DNA of 62,313 nt from Paraburkholderia sp. CNPSo 3274 (GCF_024206475.1 NZ_JAMBPR010000053.1:1-62313), one strand, 5' to 3'; shown: positions 34,597 to 44,293, numbered from the stretch's first letter. Notes: a model not told the origin generated them from the letters alone. A program made the numbers and translations.

Positions 34597-34905
34597 ATGG
34601 AAAGCCACCCGAAAAACCGCCCGACGCTGACTGCGTTGGCGCTCCTGCTGACGGGATGTGCCGCCGGCGGCGTGCCGCAAAGCGGGCCACATCTGAGCCC
34701 AACGGAGTGCCGTGACCTGACCGCGCTCAGGAGCAACGCGCCTCCGACGATGGCGCAACACCAAAGCGAGGTTGCGGCGCTGAGGAAGGCGGGCTACGAC
34801 CCATCACCATGGAACGACCCATACTACCCCGACGATCTACAGGCGGCGCAGCGCCTGGTCGACCATTGGTTCGACACGGAGTGCCAGCAGTTTCGATCCG
34901 GGTGA
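34597..34905 (+). CDS. Small putative lipoprotein, DUF4148-like C-terminus
   Basis: A 102-residue exported protein. ATG 34597 has GGAG upstream and is followed by a short basic start, a hydrophobic stretch and a lipobox (LLLTGCAA, Cys about residue 22). The C-terminal segment EVAALRKAGYDPSPWNDPYY and PDDLQAAQRLVD strongly resembles DUF4148 proteins, a small secreted family expanded in Burkholderia, although those usually lack a lipobox. Two further cysteines (ECRDL, TECQQ) could pair in the periplasm. Function unknown. No operon partner: the gene downstream is convergent and an empty 244 bp lies upstream. Confidence 0.72.
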   Translation: MESHPKNRPTLTALALLLTGCAAGGVPQSGPHLSPTECRDLTALRSNAPPTMAQHQSEVAALRKAGYDPSPWNDPYYPDDLQAAQRLVDHWFDTECQQFRSG

Positions 34906-34971
34906 GAAGCCTCGAAGCCACTACGGCTTCTTGAAACGATTGAACAAGACACGTCGCTGCGCCCGCGATCC

Positions 34972-35805
34972 TCAGCCGTCAGTCGAGACCGTCACGCTCT
35001 CCCAGGCACGGATTTCGTCTTCCAGCGTCGACAGTTTGTCCCTCACGAGCCCGAGTGCATCGCTACCGAGCAAAAGATGCGTGGGAGGGTCGTCCGCGGC
35101 GATTGCGGCAAGCATTGCGCGCGCGGCCTTTTGGGGATCGCCCAGTTGTTTGCCGCTTTTCTCCTCGCGCGCTTTGCGGATGGGGTCGAAGATCGCGTCG
35201 TAATCCGGGATCGAACGGGACGTTCGTCTCATCGAGCGGCCGGCCCAATCGGTGCGGAAGGAGCCAGGCGCGACGGCTGTCACGGCGATACCCAAGGGCT
35301 TGACCTCTTTAGCAAGCGCCTCAGAGATGCCCTCCAGGGCGAACTTGCTTCCGCAGTAATAGCTGATGCCTGGCATGGTGATATGACCGCCCATCGACGT
35401 GATATTCAGAATGTGGCCGCTTCTGCGCGCACGCATGAAAGGCAGAACCGCCTTCATCATGGCGACAGCGCCAAACACGTTGACATCGAACTGTCTGCGC
35501 ATTTCGGATAGAGGCGATTCTTCCATGACGCCTTCGTGCCCGTAGCCGGCATTGTTGACCAACACATCAACCGGCCCGACGGTCGCCTCAATTTCCGCGA
35601 CGATACCGTCGATCGCATCGAAGTCGGTCACGTCAAGCACTCGTCCGAATACGGCATTTGCGGACAGAGACTCGAACTCGCGCCTTGCCTGCGCACTTCG
35701 CACGGTACCGACGACTTTGTGACCTGCCGCCAGCGCCTCTTGCGCGAGCGCGCGGCCAAAGCCGCTGCTCACGCCAGTGATAAGCAGAATTTTGCTGGAA
35801 TCCAC
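34972..35805 (-). CDS. Short-chain dehydrogenase/reductase
   Basis: A 277-residue classical SDR. The cofactor motif TGVSSGFGRALA is at residues 10-21, NNAG follows (VDVLVNNAGYG), the catalytic Ser is in LNITSMGG, and the YxxxK pair is in SYYCGSKFAL. After that come the usual PGSFRTDW and a C-terminal segment typical for the oxidoreductases next to AraC regulators. It reads away from the AraC gene, 94 bp between the two starts, so the pair probably shares a control region. NADP preference is suggested by the Arg-containing loop after the second strand (GTVRSAQARR). The substrate is unknown. Confidence 0.9.
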   Translation of the reverse strand: MDSSKILLITGVSSGFGRALAQEALAAGHKVVGTVRSAQARREFESLSANAVFGRVLDVTDFDAIDGIVAEIEATVGPVDVLVNNAGYGHEGVMEESPLSEMRRQFDVNVFGAVAMMKAVLPFMRARRSGHILNITSMGGHITMPGISYYCGSKFALEGISEALAKEVKPLGIAVTAVAPGSFRTDWAGRSMRRTSRSIPDYDAIFDPIRKAREEKSGKQLGDPQKAARAMLAAIAADDPPTHLLLGSDALGLVRDKLSTLEDEIRAWESVTVSTDG

Positions 35806-35899
35806 TGAAGCTTCTCCCGAATGTTCTCTGGTGAATGCATACTAGTCTGAAGAGCGGGTCGAACCAAGCCAAATTCCGCTATTTTTCTTGTCTAAAACT

Positions 35900-36871
35900 A
35901 TGAGCACGAAGCGGGCCTCCACCCACAACCCTGACCTCTCATCGCGAAGCCGCAATCGCGTCATTGCGTTGCTTCGCGCGTTGGCGCCCGAGGAGGGCTA
36001 CAACCTCACAGCGCTGCCGAGCGTCCGTATCCTGCGTTCAAACCGGCCGCTGTCACTCATGCCGGTTCTCTACGATCCCGGCATCGTGATCGTTTGTCAG
36101 GGGCGCAAGCGAGGTTATTTCGGCGACCATCTCTACCTGTACGATGAACATCACTATCTGGCCGTGTCCGTGCCTGTTCCGTTCAGCATGGAAACCGACG
36201 CAACCGAGGAGCGTCCGTTGCTTGCGCTCTACCTGCACCTCGATTTCACATTGGCCGCCGAACTGGCGGTACAGATTGATCGCGAAGGCGTAACGGAGCA
36301 CGTGCAAGCGCCTCAGAGCATGATGTCGACGCCGATGGATGACGCGATGCAGGTCTCGGTGTTGCGCTTCCTCGAGGCGATGCATCGGCCCCTCGAAGCC
36401 GCCGTATTGGGCCCGTGCCTGCTGCGCGAACTCTATTTCCGAGTGCTCACCGGAGCACAAGGAAGCTCGATGCGCGAGGCGTTGGCGATGCGAGGTCAGT
36501 TCGGCCGGATAGGTAGATCGCTACGCCTTATCCATGCCGGCTACGCGCAGCCGCTGGACGTGACGCAGTTGGCGCAGGAAGCGGGGATGAGCGTTCCGAG
36601 CTTCCATAGCCACTTCAAGGCGATCACACAAGTGTCGCCGATGCAGTACGTGAAGTCGACGCGTTTGCATCAGGCTCGCCTGTTGATGGTCCGCCAGGAC
36701 CTGACCGCGGAGGCGGCGAGCCTCGCAGTGGGCTACACAAGTGCGTCCCAGTTCAGCAGGGAGTTCAAAAGACTCTTTGGCCTGACGCCTGCGGCGGAAA
36801 CGAAGCGGATGCGCGCAAGCTTTGCGATTCCGGCACCGTTTGCAGATGCGACCTACGTTTCGTCGCACTGA
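35900..36871 (+). CDS. AraC family transcriptional regulator
   Basis: A 323-residue regulator with an AraC_N (PF06719-type) cupin effector domain at about residues 20-195 (NLTALPSVRILRSNRPLSLM, IVCQGRKRGYFGDHLYLYDE) and a C-terminal AraC DNA-binding domain with two helix-turn-helix motifs (about 215-315: LDVTQLAQEAGMSVPSFHSH and EAASLAVGYTSASQFSREFK). ATG 35900 was chosen; a TTG 12 bp upstream is possible. This subgroup is usually divergent from, and controls, an oxidoreductase gene, which matches the SDR gene next door. The inducer is unknown. Confidence 0.92.
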   Translation: MSTKRASTHNPDLSSRSRNRVIALLRALAPEEGYNLTALPSVRILRSNRPLSLMPVLYDPGIVIVCQGRKRGYFGDHLYLYDEHHYLAVSVPVPFSMETDATEERPLLALYLHLDFTLAAELAVQIDREGVTEHVQAPQSMMSTPMDDAMQVSVLRFLEAMHRPLEAAVLGPCLLRELYFRVLTGAQGSSMREALAMRGQFGRIGRSLRLIHAGYAQPLDVTQLAQEAGMSVPSFHSHFKAITQVSPMQYVKSTRLHQARLLMVRQDLTAEAASLAVGYTSASQFSREFKRLFGLTPAAETKRMRASFAIPAPFADATYVSSH

Positions 36872-37505
36872 GTCTGGCGCACTTCGGGTTACCCGTGGCG
36901 AGAGAATGCGTCCATGGCGCGTAGCACCACCGGATCGGCTTTCTGCCAGCAGGAAATTGCGAAGCCGAGGGGTACAAGATGTTCTTCGCCGCGCTGGGAT
37001 GCAATCTCGCGTGGGTTGGCGCGCTGGGCTGCGCACAAAACAAGCCTCGGATGCGAATGCTTGCGGCGATACCGGAGCGCATAAACAGTGTAGCGTTCGT
37101 GGACGAGTTGGTTGAAAACGCCTGCACGCGATGGTCGCTGTTGGAGATTCGTGCATTGTTTCCGTGTTCGAAGCCGTTCACCTCGCCCAAATCACGGACG
37201 TATATCGCCACGCAGCGTCACCACCCTATGGGACCAAAGTCTCATTGCGCGGCCAAACAAACTGGCAATATTGTTGAGCCATGGTTTGACCTATCAATCC
37301 GGCAACGACGCAACGACGGGCGGCGTGTGGACCGTCGCTCACTTCGAATCGTGCGATTGGAACACTTACAGCAAGCGGACCTACATAGGATTCCTTTTAG
37401 TTCGTTGCTTCGTCACAAAAACATCATCGTTGTTCCGGTGAATGGGTTCCTGGGCGATTTCCTCAGTTTTCTGAATTCTGAAGCAATCAAAGACGAGGAT
37501 CGATC
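36872..37505. other. Long intergenic region before the AspT-like exchanger gene
   Basis: A 634-bp stretch without a convincing gene. Open frames exist on both strands (the longest about 180 codons on the plus strand) but have no ribosome sites, no recognisable motif and poor composition. The last 150 bp are AT-richer (GGTTTGACC, then CATAGGATTCC and AAAACATCATCG) and probably hold the promoter of the exchanger/decarboxylase pair. TCAAAGACGAGGATCGATC supplies the ribosome site of the next gene. Confidence 0.5.
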
Positions 37506-39251
37506 ATGTCATGGTTAGCAGACACATTGCGGCACTATCCCGAGATCGCCGTATTCCTGTCACTTGGAATCGGCTACTGGGTTGGCGGCAAAAGCTACAA
37601 AGGTTTCAGCCTCGGCGCCGTGACAGCAACGCTGCTAGCTGCCATCGCGATCGGGCAACTCCACATCACCATCTCACCGAACGTCAAGTCGGTATTCTTT
37701 TTGATGTTCCTCTTCGCGGTTGGCTATGGCGTCGGCCCGCAGTTCGTGCGCGGGATCGCCAAGGATGGCCTGCCGCAAGCACTTTTCTCGGTTGTGCAAT
37801 GTGTGCTGTGTCTCGCCGCGCCGATCATCGCGGCAAAACTGGCAGGCTACAGCGTCGGAACTGCGGCTGGGCTCTTCGCTGGTTCGCAAACCATTTCGGC
37901 TTCAATGGGTCTCGCCACGGACGCAATCAACCGGCTGGGGTTGCCGGCCGACCAGTCGAAAGCCTTGCTGGACGCGATGCCAACTGCGTATGCCGTCTCC
38001 TACATCTTTGGCACAGTCGGTTCTGCAGTGCTGCTTGCCACGTTGGGGCCCAGGTTGCTGCGCATCGACCTCGTCGCAGCGTGCAAGGAATACGAAGCGA
38101 GCCTCGGTGGCACAACAGAGCTAGGCGGCGCAGGCCAGGCGTGGCACCGGTACGAGTTGCGCGCATATCGCATCGTCGCGGACAGTCTGGCCGTTGGCAA
38201 GACAGTAAGCCAACTGGAAGCGCTCGAGCCAGAAGGCACACGGTTATTTATCGAGCGCATCCGGCGCGGCAGCACCATCCAGGAGGCCACCCTGGACTAC
38301 GCCCTCCAGCCCGATGACGTGATTGCGGTCGCCGGCCCCCGCGACCAGCTTGTGTCGCTGCTCGGAGCGAAGGAAGCCGGTGCCAGCAGCAGCGACAGCC
38401 AGGTCGTCTCGGTTCGCGCGACGAAAGCGCAGGAGATTGACGACCCAGAACTGCTGGCCGTGCCTGCCGAGGGAGTCGACGTTTATGTGACCAGCAAGGC
38501 GGTGGACGGCAAGACGTTACTGGAGCTTTCGAAGTTGCCCGCAGCGCGTGGCGTTTTCCTAAGGAAGATCAAGCGCGGCCCGACCGAAACGCCGATTCCA
38601 GTTCTGCCGAACACCAAACTGCTGCGCGGCGACACGGTGACGATCGTAGGCCGTACGCAGGATACGACAGCCGCTGCGAAAGCCCTCGGCGTCATCGACC
38701 GGCCCACGGCCGTCACGGATGTCGCCTTCGTGAGCCTCGCGATAACCGTAGGTGCCCTGGTGGGTGCGGTCGTCATCAAGGCAGCCGGCGTCCCGATCAC
38801 GCTCTCCACCGCCGGCGGTGCGCTGATTGCGGGCATTGTATTCGGCTGGCTGCGCGCGATTCACCCCACCTTCGGCCGCATTCCCGAGCCCACCGTATGG
38901 TTCATGAACTCGGTCGGGCTGAATGTGTTCATTGCCGTCGTTGGGATTACGGCCGGGCCGGGGTTCGTCTCGGGGCTGCGGGAACTGGGAGTGAGCCTCT
39001 TTCTGTGGGGCATCTTCGCCACGAGCCTTCCGTTGATTCTCGGGATGCTGATCGCCAAGTACGTGTTCCGGTTTCATCCGGCCATTCTGCTCGGCGTATG
39101 TGCCGGCGCGAGAACCACGACCGCAGCACTAGGCATGGTCTGCGACGCTGCAAAAAGTCAGATCCCCGGCCTGGGCTATACGGTGACCTATGCAGTAGGC
39201 AACACACTGCTGACCATCTGGGGCATGGTCATCGTCATGATTCTGGCCTAG
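37506..39251 (+). CDS. AspT/AAEx family amino-acid:amine exchanger
   Basis: A 581-residue inner-membrane antiporter of the aspartate:alanine exchanger family. Two blocks of five to six membrane helices (residues about 12-185 and about 395-580) flank a soluble middle with two TrkA-C-like domains (LFIERIRRGSTIQEATLDYA; RGVFLRKIKRGPTETPIPVL), the hallmark of AspT. The repeated signature GSQTISASMGLATDA and CAGARTTTAALGMVCDAA is in each half. The classical partner of AspT is aspartate 4-decarboxylase; here the next gene, 157 bp downstream, is glutamate decarboxylase, so exchange of glutamate for GABA is a reasonable inference. Such a pair would consume protons and generate proton motive force. 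Confidence 0.9.
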   Translation: MSWLADTLRHYPEIAVFLSLGIGYWVGGKSYKGFSLGAVTATLLAAIAIGQLHITISPNVKSVFFLMFLFAVGYGVGPQFVRGIAKDGLPQALFSVVQCVLCLAAPIIAAKLAGYSVGTAAGLFAGSQTISASMGLATDAINRLGLPADQSKALLDAMPTAYAVSYIFGTVGSAVLLATLGPRLLRIDLVAACKEYEASLGGTTELGGAGQAWHRYELRAYRIVADSLAVGKTVSQLEALEPEGTRLFIERIRRGSTIQEATLDYALQPDDVIAVAGPRDQLVSLLGAKEAGASSSDSQVVSVRATKAQEIDDPELLAVPAEGVDVYVTSKAVDGKTLLELSKLPAARGVFLRKIKRGPTETPIPVLPNTKLLRGDTVTIVGRTQDTTAAAKALGVIDRPTAVTDVAFVSLAITVGALVGAVVIKAAGVPITLSTAGGALIAGIVFGWLRAIHPTFGRIPEPTVWFMNSVGLNVFIAVVGITAGPGFVSGLRELGVSLFLWGIFATSLPLILGMLIAKYVFRFHPAILLGVCAGARTTTAALGMVCDAAKSQIPGLGYTVTYAVGNTLLTIWGMVIVMILA

Positions 39252-39408
39252 CAGGCGCGCGTTTCCCGCGCGCTGTCGCCTGGGAAGCTCACGCAGAACG
39301 GGCCAAACCTGGCCGCGCCTGACAACAAGGAAGGCCGCGAAGCAACATAAGAGCTGCAACACCAGACCGATCAAACCGGTGACGTCTTTGCACGTTTAAG
39401 GAGTTCAC

Positions 39409-40788
39409 ATGGCTACGCCAATTGAGAAGGTCACACCGTACGACGAGTTCAACTACGCGATCCCGGAGGGGGAGTTCCCGAAGGACGGCATGTCGGCACG
39501 CGCAGCAGCTGCGGTTGTCATCAGCGCTGAGTGGACCGATGCCAACCCCATGCTGAATATGTCGTCATTCGTCACCACATGGGCGGAACCGGAAGCGGCA
39601 GAGGCAGCAAAGCGCAATATCTTCAAAAACTATATCGACCACGACATGTATCCGCAGCTATTCGCGATGGAAACGCGGATGGTGAGGTGGCTGCACCAGT
39701 TGTGGAACGGCCCTCACGGAGTGGAACCGTACGGCACCGCAACGGTGGGTTCGTCCGAGGCCTGCATGCTGGCCGGTCTCGCTCACAAGTGGAACTGGCG
39801 CCAGAAACGGGAAAAGGAAGGCAAGGATGCAAGCCGCCCCAACATGGTGACGGGCGGTAACGTTCAGATCGTGTGGAAGAAATTTCTGCGCTATTTTGAC
39901 GTCGAACCGCGTATCGTGCCATTGAAGCCGGGCAACTATCGGCTGACCGCCGACGAGCTCGAAAAGTACGTGGATGAGAACACCATTGCAGTGGTGGCCA
40001 TCGCCGGACAGACCTTCACCGGCGAGGACGATGACATAGAGGCCATTCATGACTGGCTCGATGACTACGAGAAGAAAACGGGCATCTCGATTCCAATGCA
40101 TATCGATGGCGCGTCAGGCGGCTTTGTCAATCCGTTCCTGTACCCCGACTACAAATGGGATTTCCGGCTGCCGCGCGTGCAATCGATCAACGCCTCGGGG
40201 CACAAGTACGGCCTCGTTCCACCTGGGCTCGGTTGGGTCATCTTCCGCGAGCGTAAGGTCTTTAACGAGGATCTTGTGTTCTACGTGAATTATCTGGGCG
40301 GGGAAATGCCGACGGCGACACTGAACTTCAGTCGCAACGGTTTCCAGATAGCTGTGCAGTACTACATGTTCCTTCGGCATGGCTTCGAGGGCTACAGACG
40401 AATCATGCAACATACGCTGGACAATGCAACTGCGCTGCGCAAAACACTCGTGGACAGCGGCTTTTTTACGATCATGAACGAGGCGCAGCGCATTCCCGTC
40501 GTAGCGGTCACACTCAACAAAGAAGTCACGCGGTACAACGAGTTTGACGTCTCGAACAAGGTTCGCGAAAAGGGCTGGGTACTGTCCGCATACACGATGC
40601 CGCCAAACGCCGAAGAGGTGAGGAGCCTGCGAGTCGTGGTCCGCCCGCACGTCAATCACCACGTGGCTCAGCTTTTGGGGCAAGACATCCTCTCCGCGTG
40701 TAAATACCTGGAGGAACACGGTGGAAACGCGACGCCGCCGAAGCTTCACGCCCACGCGCCAGAAAAGACGACTTTGTCGAAATGCTGA
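39409..40788 (+). CDS. gadB: Glutamate decarboxylase
   Basis: A 459-residue PLP enzyme converting glutamate to GABA and CO2, consuming a proton. It aligns over its length with E. coli GadB (466 residues): PMLNMSSFVTTWAEPEA, GTATVGSSEACMLAGLAHKW, MHIDGASGGFVNPF and the PLP lysine at residue 266 (SINASGHKYGL). The acidic N-terminal stretch is present; the C-terminus (PPKLHAHAPEKTTLSKC) keeps histidines near where E. coli GadB has the pH-sensing His465. The start has AAGGAG seven bases upstream. It follows the AspT-like exchanger, so the two probably form one acid-resistance or energy-generating unit in place of the GadB-GadC pair. Confidence 0.95.
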   Translation: MATPIEKVTPYDEFNYAIPEGEFPKDGMSARAAAAVVISAEWTDANPMLNMSSFVTTWAEPEAAEAAKRNIFKNYIDHDMYPQLFAMETRMVRWLHQLWNGPHGVEPYGTATVGSSEACMLAGLAHKWNWRQKREKEGKDASRPNMVTGGNVQIVWKKFLRYFDVEPRIVPLKPGNYRLTADELEKYVDENTIAVVAIAGQTFTGEDDDIEAIHDWLDDYEKKTGISIPMHIDGASGGFVNPFLYPDYKWDFRLPRVQSINASGHKYGLVPPGLGWVIFRERKVFNEDLVFYVNYLGGEMPTATLNFSRNGFQIAVQYYMFLRHGFEGYRRIMQHTLDNATALRKTLVDSGFFTIMNEAQRIPVVAVTLNKEVTRYNEFDVSNKVREKGWVLSAYTMPPNAEEVRSLRVVVRPHVNHHVAQLLGQDILSACKYLEEHGGNATPPKLHAHAPEKTTLSKC

Positions 40789-41031
40789 GGACCTTCCGCT
40801 CTGCGAGCCCGCGGGGCGGACAAATAGACAACCGGCGTGGCACGACACGGCAACGGAAAACGGACGATGTGAGGAAAGCGTTCATCGGTGCATGCCGCTC
40901 CGGCGAACTGGGAGCACACAGCGACGAAGACATGGCCGCGGATTTTCGCATCTGATGCGGCACGCGCTCCAGGAAGCCGCCGCGCGCGTTCGACGTGACA
41001 ATCGGACAAATGGCTTGATGCGCGCAGCGCC

Positions 41032-41415
41032 TCAGTATCCTTGTTGCATCGCATTGTCGACTGCGCCGAGCAGCGCAGCGCCGAGGAACGGCTTGATCAG
41101 CAACGCGTGCTGCCCGGTGCTTTTGAGTGCATTGCGCGTTGCGGGGCCGTCATAAGCCGTGATGAATACGGCAGGCGGTCGTGGCTGCCGCAGCGTTCCA
41201 TAGAATGCCGGGCCCGATGCACCTGGAAGCTGAACGTCGACAATCAGGCAGCACGCAGACGACGCGCAATCGGAAATTCCACTATCCTCCGCACTCCGAA
41301 ATGAAAGCGTACTAAACCCCGACAAGCGGAACAGGCGCTCAATCGCTCTGCGCAAGCCGCTGTCGTCCTCGAGAATCACAATCAGGTGCGGCTCCCCGTC
41401 CATGTGTTCACCCAT
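41032..41415 (-). CDS. Stand-alone receiver-domain response regulator
   Basis: A 127-residue single REC domain of the FixJ/CheY type. Acidic pocket (VILEDDSG), phosphoacceptor Asp (LIVDVQLPG, about residue 60), Thr/Ser (FITAYD) and Lys (LLIKPFLG) are all present, so it can be phosphorylated; there is no output domain. ATG 41403 (MDGEPHL) is an alternative start. It is read in the same direction as, and 285 bp downstream of, the histidine-kinase gene, so it may be a partner or phosphate sink for it. This unit is intact while the kinase and the second regulator are broken. Confidence 0.8.
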   Translation of the reverse strand: MGEHMDGEPHLIVILEDDSGLRRAIERLFRLSGFSTLSFRSAEDSGISDCASSACCLIVDVQLPGASGPAFYGTLRQPRPPAVFITAYDGPATRNALKSTGQHALLIKPFLGAALLGAVDNAMQQGY

Positions 41416-41457
41416 ACATTCATAGACCGAGTGTTGTACAGGCCTTCGCCAGGCGCC

Positions 41458-41612
41458 ATAGGGATTTGGGGCAACCCCGCTGCTTCTCCTGGAAACGCGC
41501 GTGGACGCAACGCTCGCAATTGCAGGCCACTAGCGCATCGTTGTCCAGAACATGTGCCGCAGCCATAGGGACTTTGGGCAGTCCCGTTTCCCTTTGGGGC
41601 AATTCCGGGCGG
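41458..41612 (+). promoter_or_regulatory. Three copies of the GGGCAR-type motif between the receiver and kinase genes
   Basis: Two related units start ATAGGGA: 41458-41479 and 41565-41586 share about 18 of 22 bases. The second contains GGGCAG-TCCCG-TTTCCC (41576-41592), a 6-5-6 inverted motif, followed by another half site TTTGGGGCAATTCCGGG (41593-41609). The block lies upstream of the receiver gene and downstream of the kinase stop. It probably binds the response regulator encoded nearby, as inferred from recurrence. Confidence 0.5.
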
Positions 41613-41699
41613 ACGGCTTTACCCTGCTGGCCGTTTGCCTCGCCATGTCGCTGGTCTAGGGCGGTTTGCGAATGTTGGAGGCAAGCGCCCAGGACAAGC

Positions 41700-43243
41700 T
41701 CAAGAGCAGGTTCTCGGGGCTGTGTTTCCAGGATGACTGGCCGTTGGAGCCCGCGGTTGTACGTGTGGCGCGCCGGCCGCATCCGCATCGGTCAACTCAC
41801 TCGCGCAGGGCAGCCAGACCGTGAACACCGTTCCGCCACCGTCGCGCGCCGCCGCGCCGACACACCCGTGGGGCGCCTCGACGATCGAGCGGACGATAGA
41901 AAGACCCAGCCCCATGCCGTGCGGCTTGGTCGTATAGAACGGCTCGAACAGGCGCGGCGCCGAAGCAGATCCGAAGCTACAGCCGCGGTCGGCGACGGTG
42001 AGTTCCATGCCGTTGGCAAGCCGCTTCGTGCCGAGCGTGAGGATACGGCTGGATTGCCCGGTATCCTGCATGGCGTCCATCGCATTGATCGCGAGGTTGA
42101 GTAAGACTTGCTGAATCTGCACCGCGTCACCCACGATCTCGGCATTGCCGGCGTCGAAGTTCTCCTCCACGCTGATATTGCGCCGTTTCGCCTCTGGCGC
42201 GATCAGCTTCAATGCGCATTGCAGCGTGGCGTCGAAGGGAAGCGAACCGAAGGCAACACTCTGCTTCTGAAGCAGGCTACGCAAACGCTGCACCACCTCG
42301 CTGGCCCTCAATGCATCGCGCTCCACGTCGGAGAGGATTTCTCCGAGTTCGCCGGCATCGGGGTGCGAGGCCTTGACGAGCAGTTCCGCAGCGTCCGCAT
42401 TACTCAGAATCGCCCCCAGTGGTTGCCCCACCTCATGCGCAATCGAAGCGCTCAACTCGCCCACCGTGGCGAATCGCGCTGCGCGCGCAAGCTCGCTGCG
42501 CCGTACTGCGACTTCGGCTTCCGCGAGCCGGCGGCTACGGCGTTGCGCAAGCAACGCGACGATCGTGAGGGTCTGTGCCAGCAGCACGGCAAGCGCAGTC
42601 AGCACGACGCCGCGGTATACGCGAAAAATCGATTTAGGGTAATCGATCACCCCGCAATCGGTGGGCAGGGCGGCGGACGAAAGACCATAGCGCTCCAGTT
42701 GCGTCGCGTTTGCCGTGCACCGTGCGGGCAATGGGGCGAACGTCGGCGCTTCGATCCGGCCTTGGTCGTTCAGGATCGACAGCGCTGCCTGGGCGGTCAA
42801 TCGCCCGTTCTCTTCGAAGTCATACATGGCTCCTGCGGTCACCCCGCCCTCGAAATAGGTCGAATACCACGCGTAGATCGGTGGTGTTGCAACGCGAAGT
42901 CGGCGGCATGGGTTGCCCAGCCCCACTACCAGATCGATGCGCTGAGCCGCGTACTTTTTTTCAGCAGGGCAAGGAATTCGGGCGAGAGGTCGTCCGTGCC
43001 GAAGCGAAATCCGTCGATTGCGTCGAGGTAGACCTCCGCACCGTGCGGCGCGGACGTTTCCAGCATGTTTCTGAGGGCCTTGATCTGCACCAGTGCAGCC
43101 GGCTGTATCGGGTCGGCGCCGACGAGGATCACCACACGTGCGGGCTCCGCTGCAAGCGCTGGCACCGAGGCAAGGAGCAGGCCGGCAAGGATTGCCCGGC
43201 ACAGCCTGTGCAAGTGCTTCCCGGCAACGCTGGCTCGCTTCAT
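41700..43243 (-). pseudogene. Sensor histidine kinase with frameshift and internal sensor deletion
   Basis: ATG 43243 opens a signal peptide (ILAGLLLASVPALA) and the start of a periplasmic sensor (ARVVILVGADPIQPAALVQI, DAIDGFRFGTDDLSPEFLAL). In an A7 run (42955-42961, minus strand) the frame breaks; one more A would restore LLKKKYAAQRIDLVVGLGN. The downstream frame then jumps from GLGN to PIYAWYSTYFEGGV, so roughly 150-200 sensor residues seem deleted. The rest is intact: membrane helix (VVLTALAVLLAQTLTIVALL), H box (ASIAHEVGQPLGAILSNADA), N box (QVLLNLAINAMDAM) and G2 (GMGLGLSIVRSIVEA); the G1 box reads DRGCSF. It was probably the partner of the FixJ-type regulator to the right. An expressed truncated kinase core from an internal start is possible. 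Confidence 0.75.
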
Positions 43244-43665
43244 TACCGCCGCTGAAATAATGCAACGCACGGCGAGCACATCATTGAATCGATGTCCGCA
43301 AACATCCATCGACACGCGTCCAGGCACGCTAAGTGGCAAAGCGCTTTTCTCCTTTCCAGGCTGAGCCCATATTTATCGGCTGGATCCTGCCCGCCCTTCG
43401 CCTCTAATACGGGTTATACGCGAAAGCGCAATTTCGGGAATCTGGCAAACCGCGCAAGCAGCGATTCGCTCGCCTCACGGTTTGCCTTAAAGGGCGAGAA
43501 ACTTTTCCGTCGCCCCCAGTAACAATGACATGCTTCGCCGGTTCAACTCGATTTACGCAAACGTGCCGGCGCCTAAATAGTATTGATCGACCACATAACC
43601 TGCCAGGCCATAAACATGCGATCCGGATAATGGACAGTGATTTTCAGGCCTTCGGCACGCTGCGC
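43244..43665. other. Gap between kinase and response-regulator genes
   Basis: About 420 bp upstream of the kinase gene, containing its probable promoter. GGGCGA and TCGCCC (about 43490-43515) form a loose inverted repeat. TAAATAGTATTGATCG (about 43575-43590) is the most AT-rich piece. No gene is supported. Confidence 0.45.
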
Positions 43666-44293
43666 TCACGGCCGCATGCCGCCCTGCGCCGCTAGCGGCA
43701 ACCCGTCCGCGCGCCGTAGTAACTCGGCCAGCGAATCGGCACCAAATTTATGCATGAGATCGGCGCGGCAGCTCTTGATGGTGCGCTCGGAGAGCCCCAG
43801 TTCCGCAGCAATCTGCATGTTGCGCCGGCCCGCGACGATGCCTCTCAATACCGTTCGCTCGCGCTCGCCGAGTCTCACTTCGTGCGCTAGCGAGCGACGC
43901 GTCGGGGCTTCATCCATACCCGAATTGAGCGCGGCCTCCAGCGCGTCGAACAACGCCTGGCGCTCGAACGGCTTGACGAGGAAATCCACCGCCCCAGCCT
44001 TCATCGCCTGTACGGTCTTGGGGACGTCGCTGTATGCACTCATGAACACGACAGGCAACGCGCGCGACTCGCGCCGCAACGCCTGCTGCAGTTCGAGGCC
44101 GCTCGGGCCGCCCAGTTGCAGATCGACCAGCAGGCAGCCGACCCATTCGTCGCGTTCGCTCACGAGAAATTCACCGGCCGAAGCGTAATCACGGACCGCA
44201 TAACCTGCGCTGGTGAGCAGTCTTTTCAGGTGCCGAACGCATAGATTCATCGTCGTCGACTATATGAATCAACCTGGCGGATTGGCTATTCAC
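43666..44293 (-). pseudogene. FixJ/NarL-type response regulator, frameshifted in the receiver domain
   Basis: The start is GTG 44293, with GGAGTGATATT before it (NSQSARLIHIVDDDESMRSA). Near 44230 an extra base shifts the frame: the correct continuation LKRLLTSAGYAVRDYASAGE lies in the next frame and runs to the stop at 43666. The rest is normal: phosphoacceptor Asp in LLVDLQLGG, VVFMSAYSD, DFLVKPF, and a LuxR-type helix-turn-helix (LGERERTVLRGIVAGRRNMQ, IAAELGLSERTIKSCRADLM). From ATG 44250 a receiver lacking its first strand and acidic pocket could be made, so phosphorylation would fail. It is the likely DNA-binding partner of the broken kinase. Confidence 0.75.

Noticed and set aside
36979..37518. 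180-codon frame before the exchanger gene
   Set aside because: No ribosome site, runs into the start of the exchanger gene in another frame, and shows no domain resemblance.
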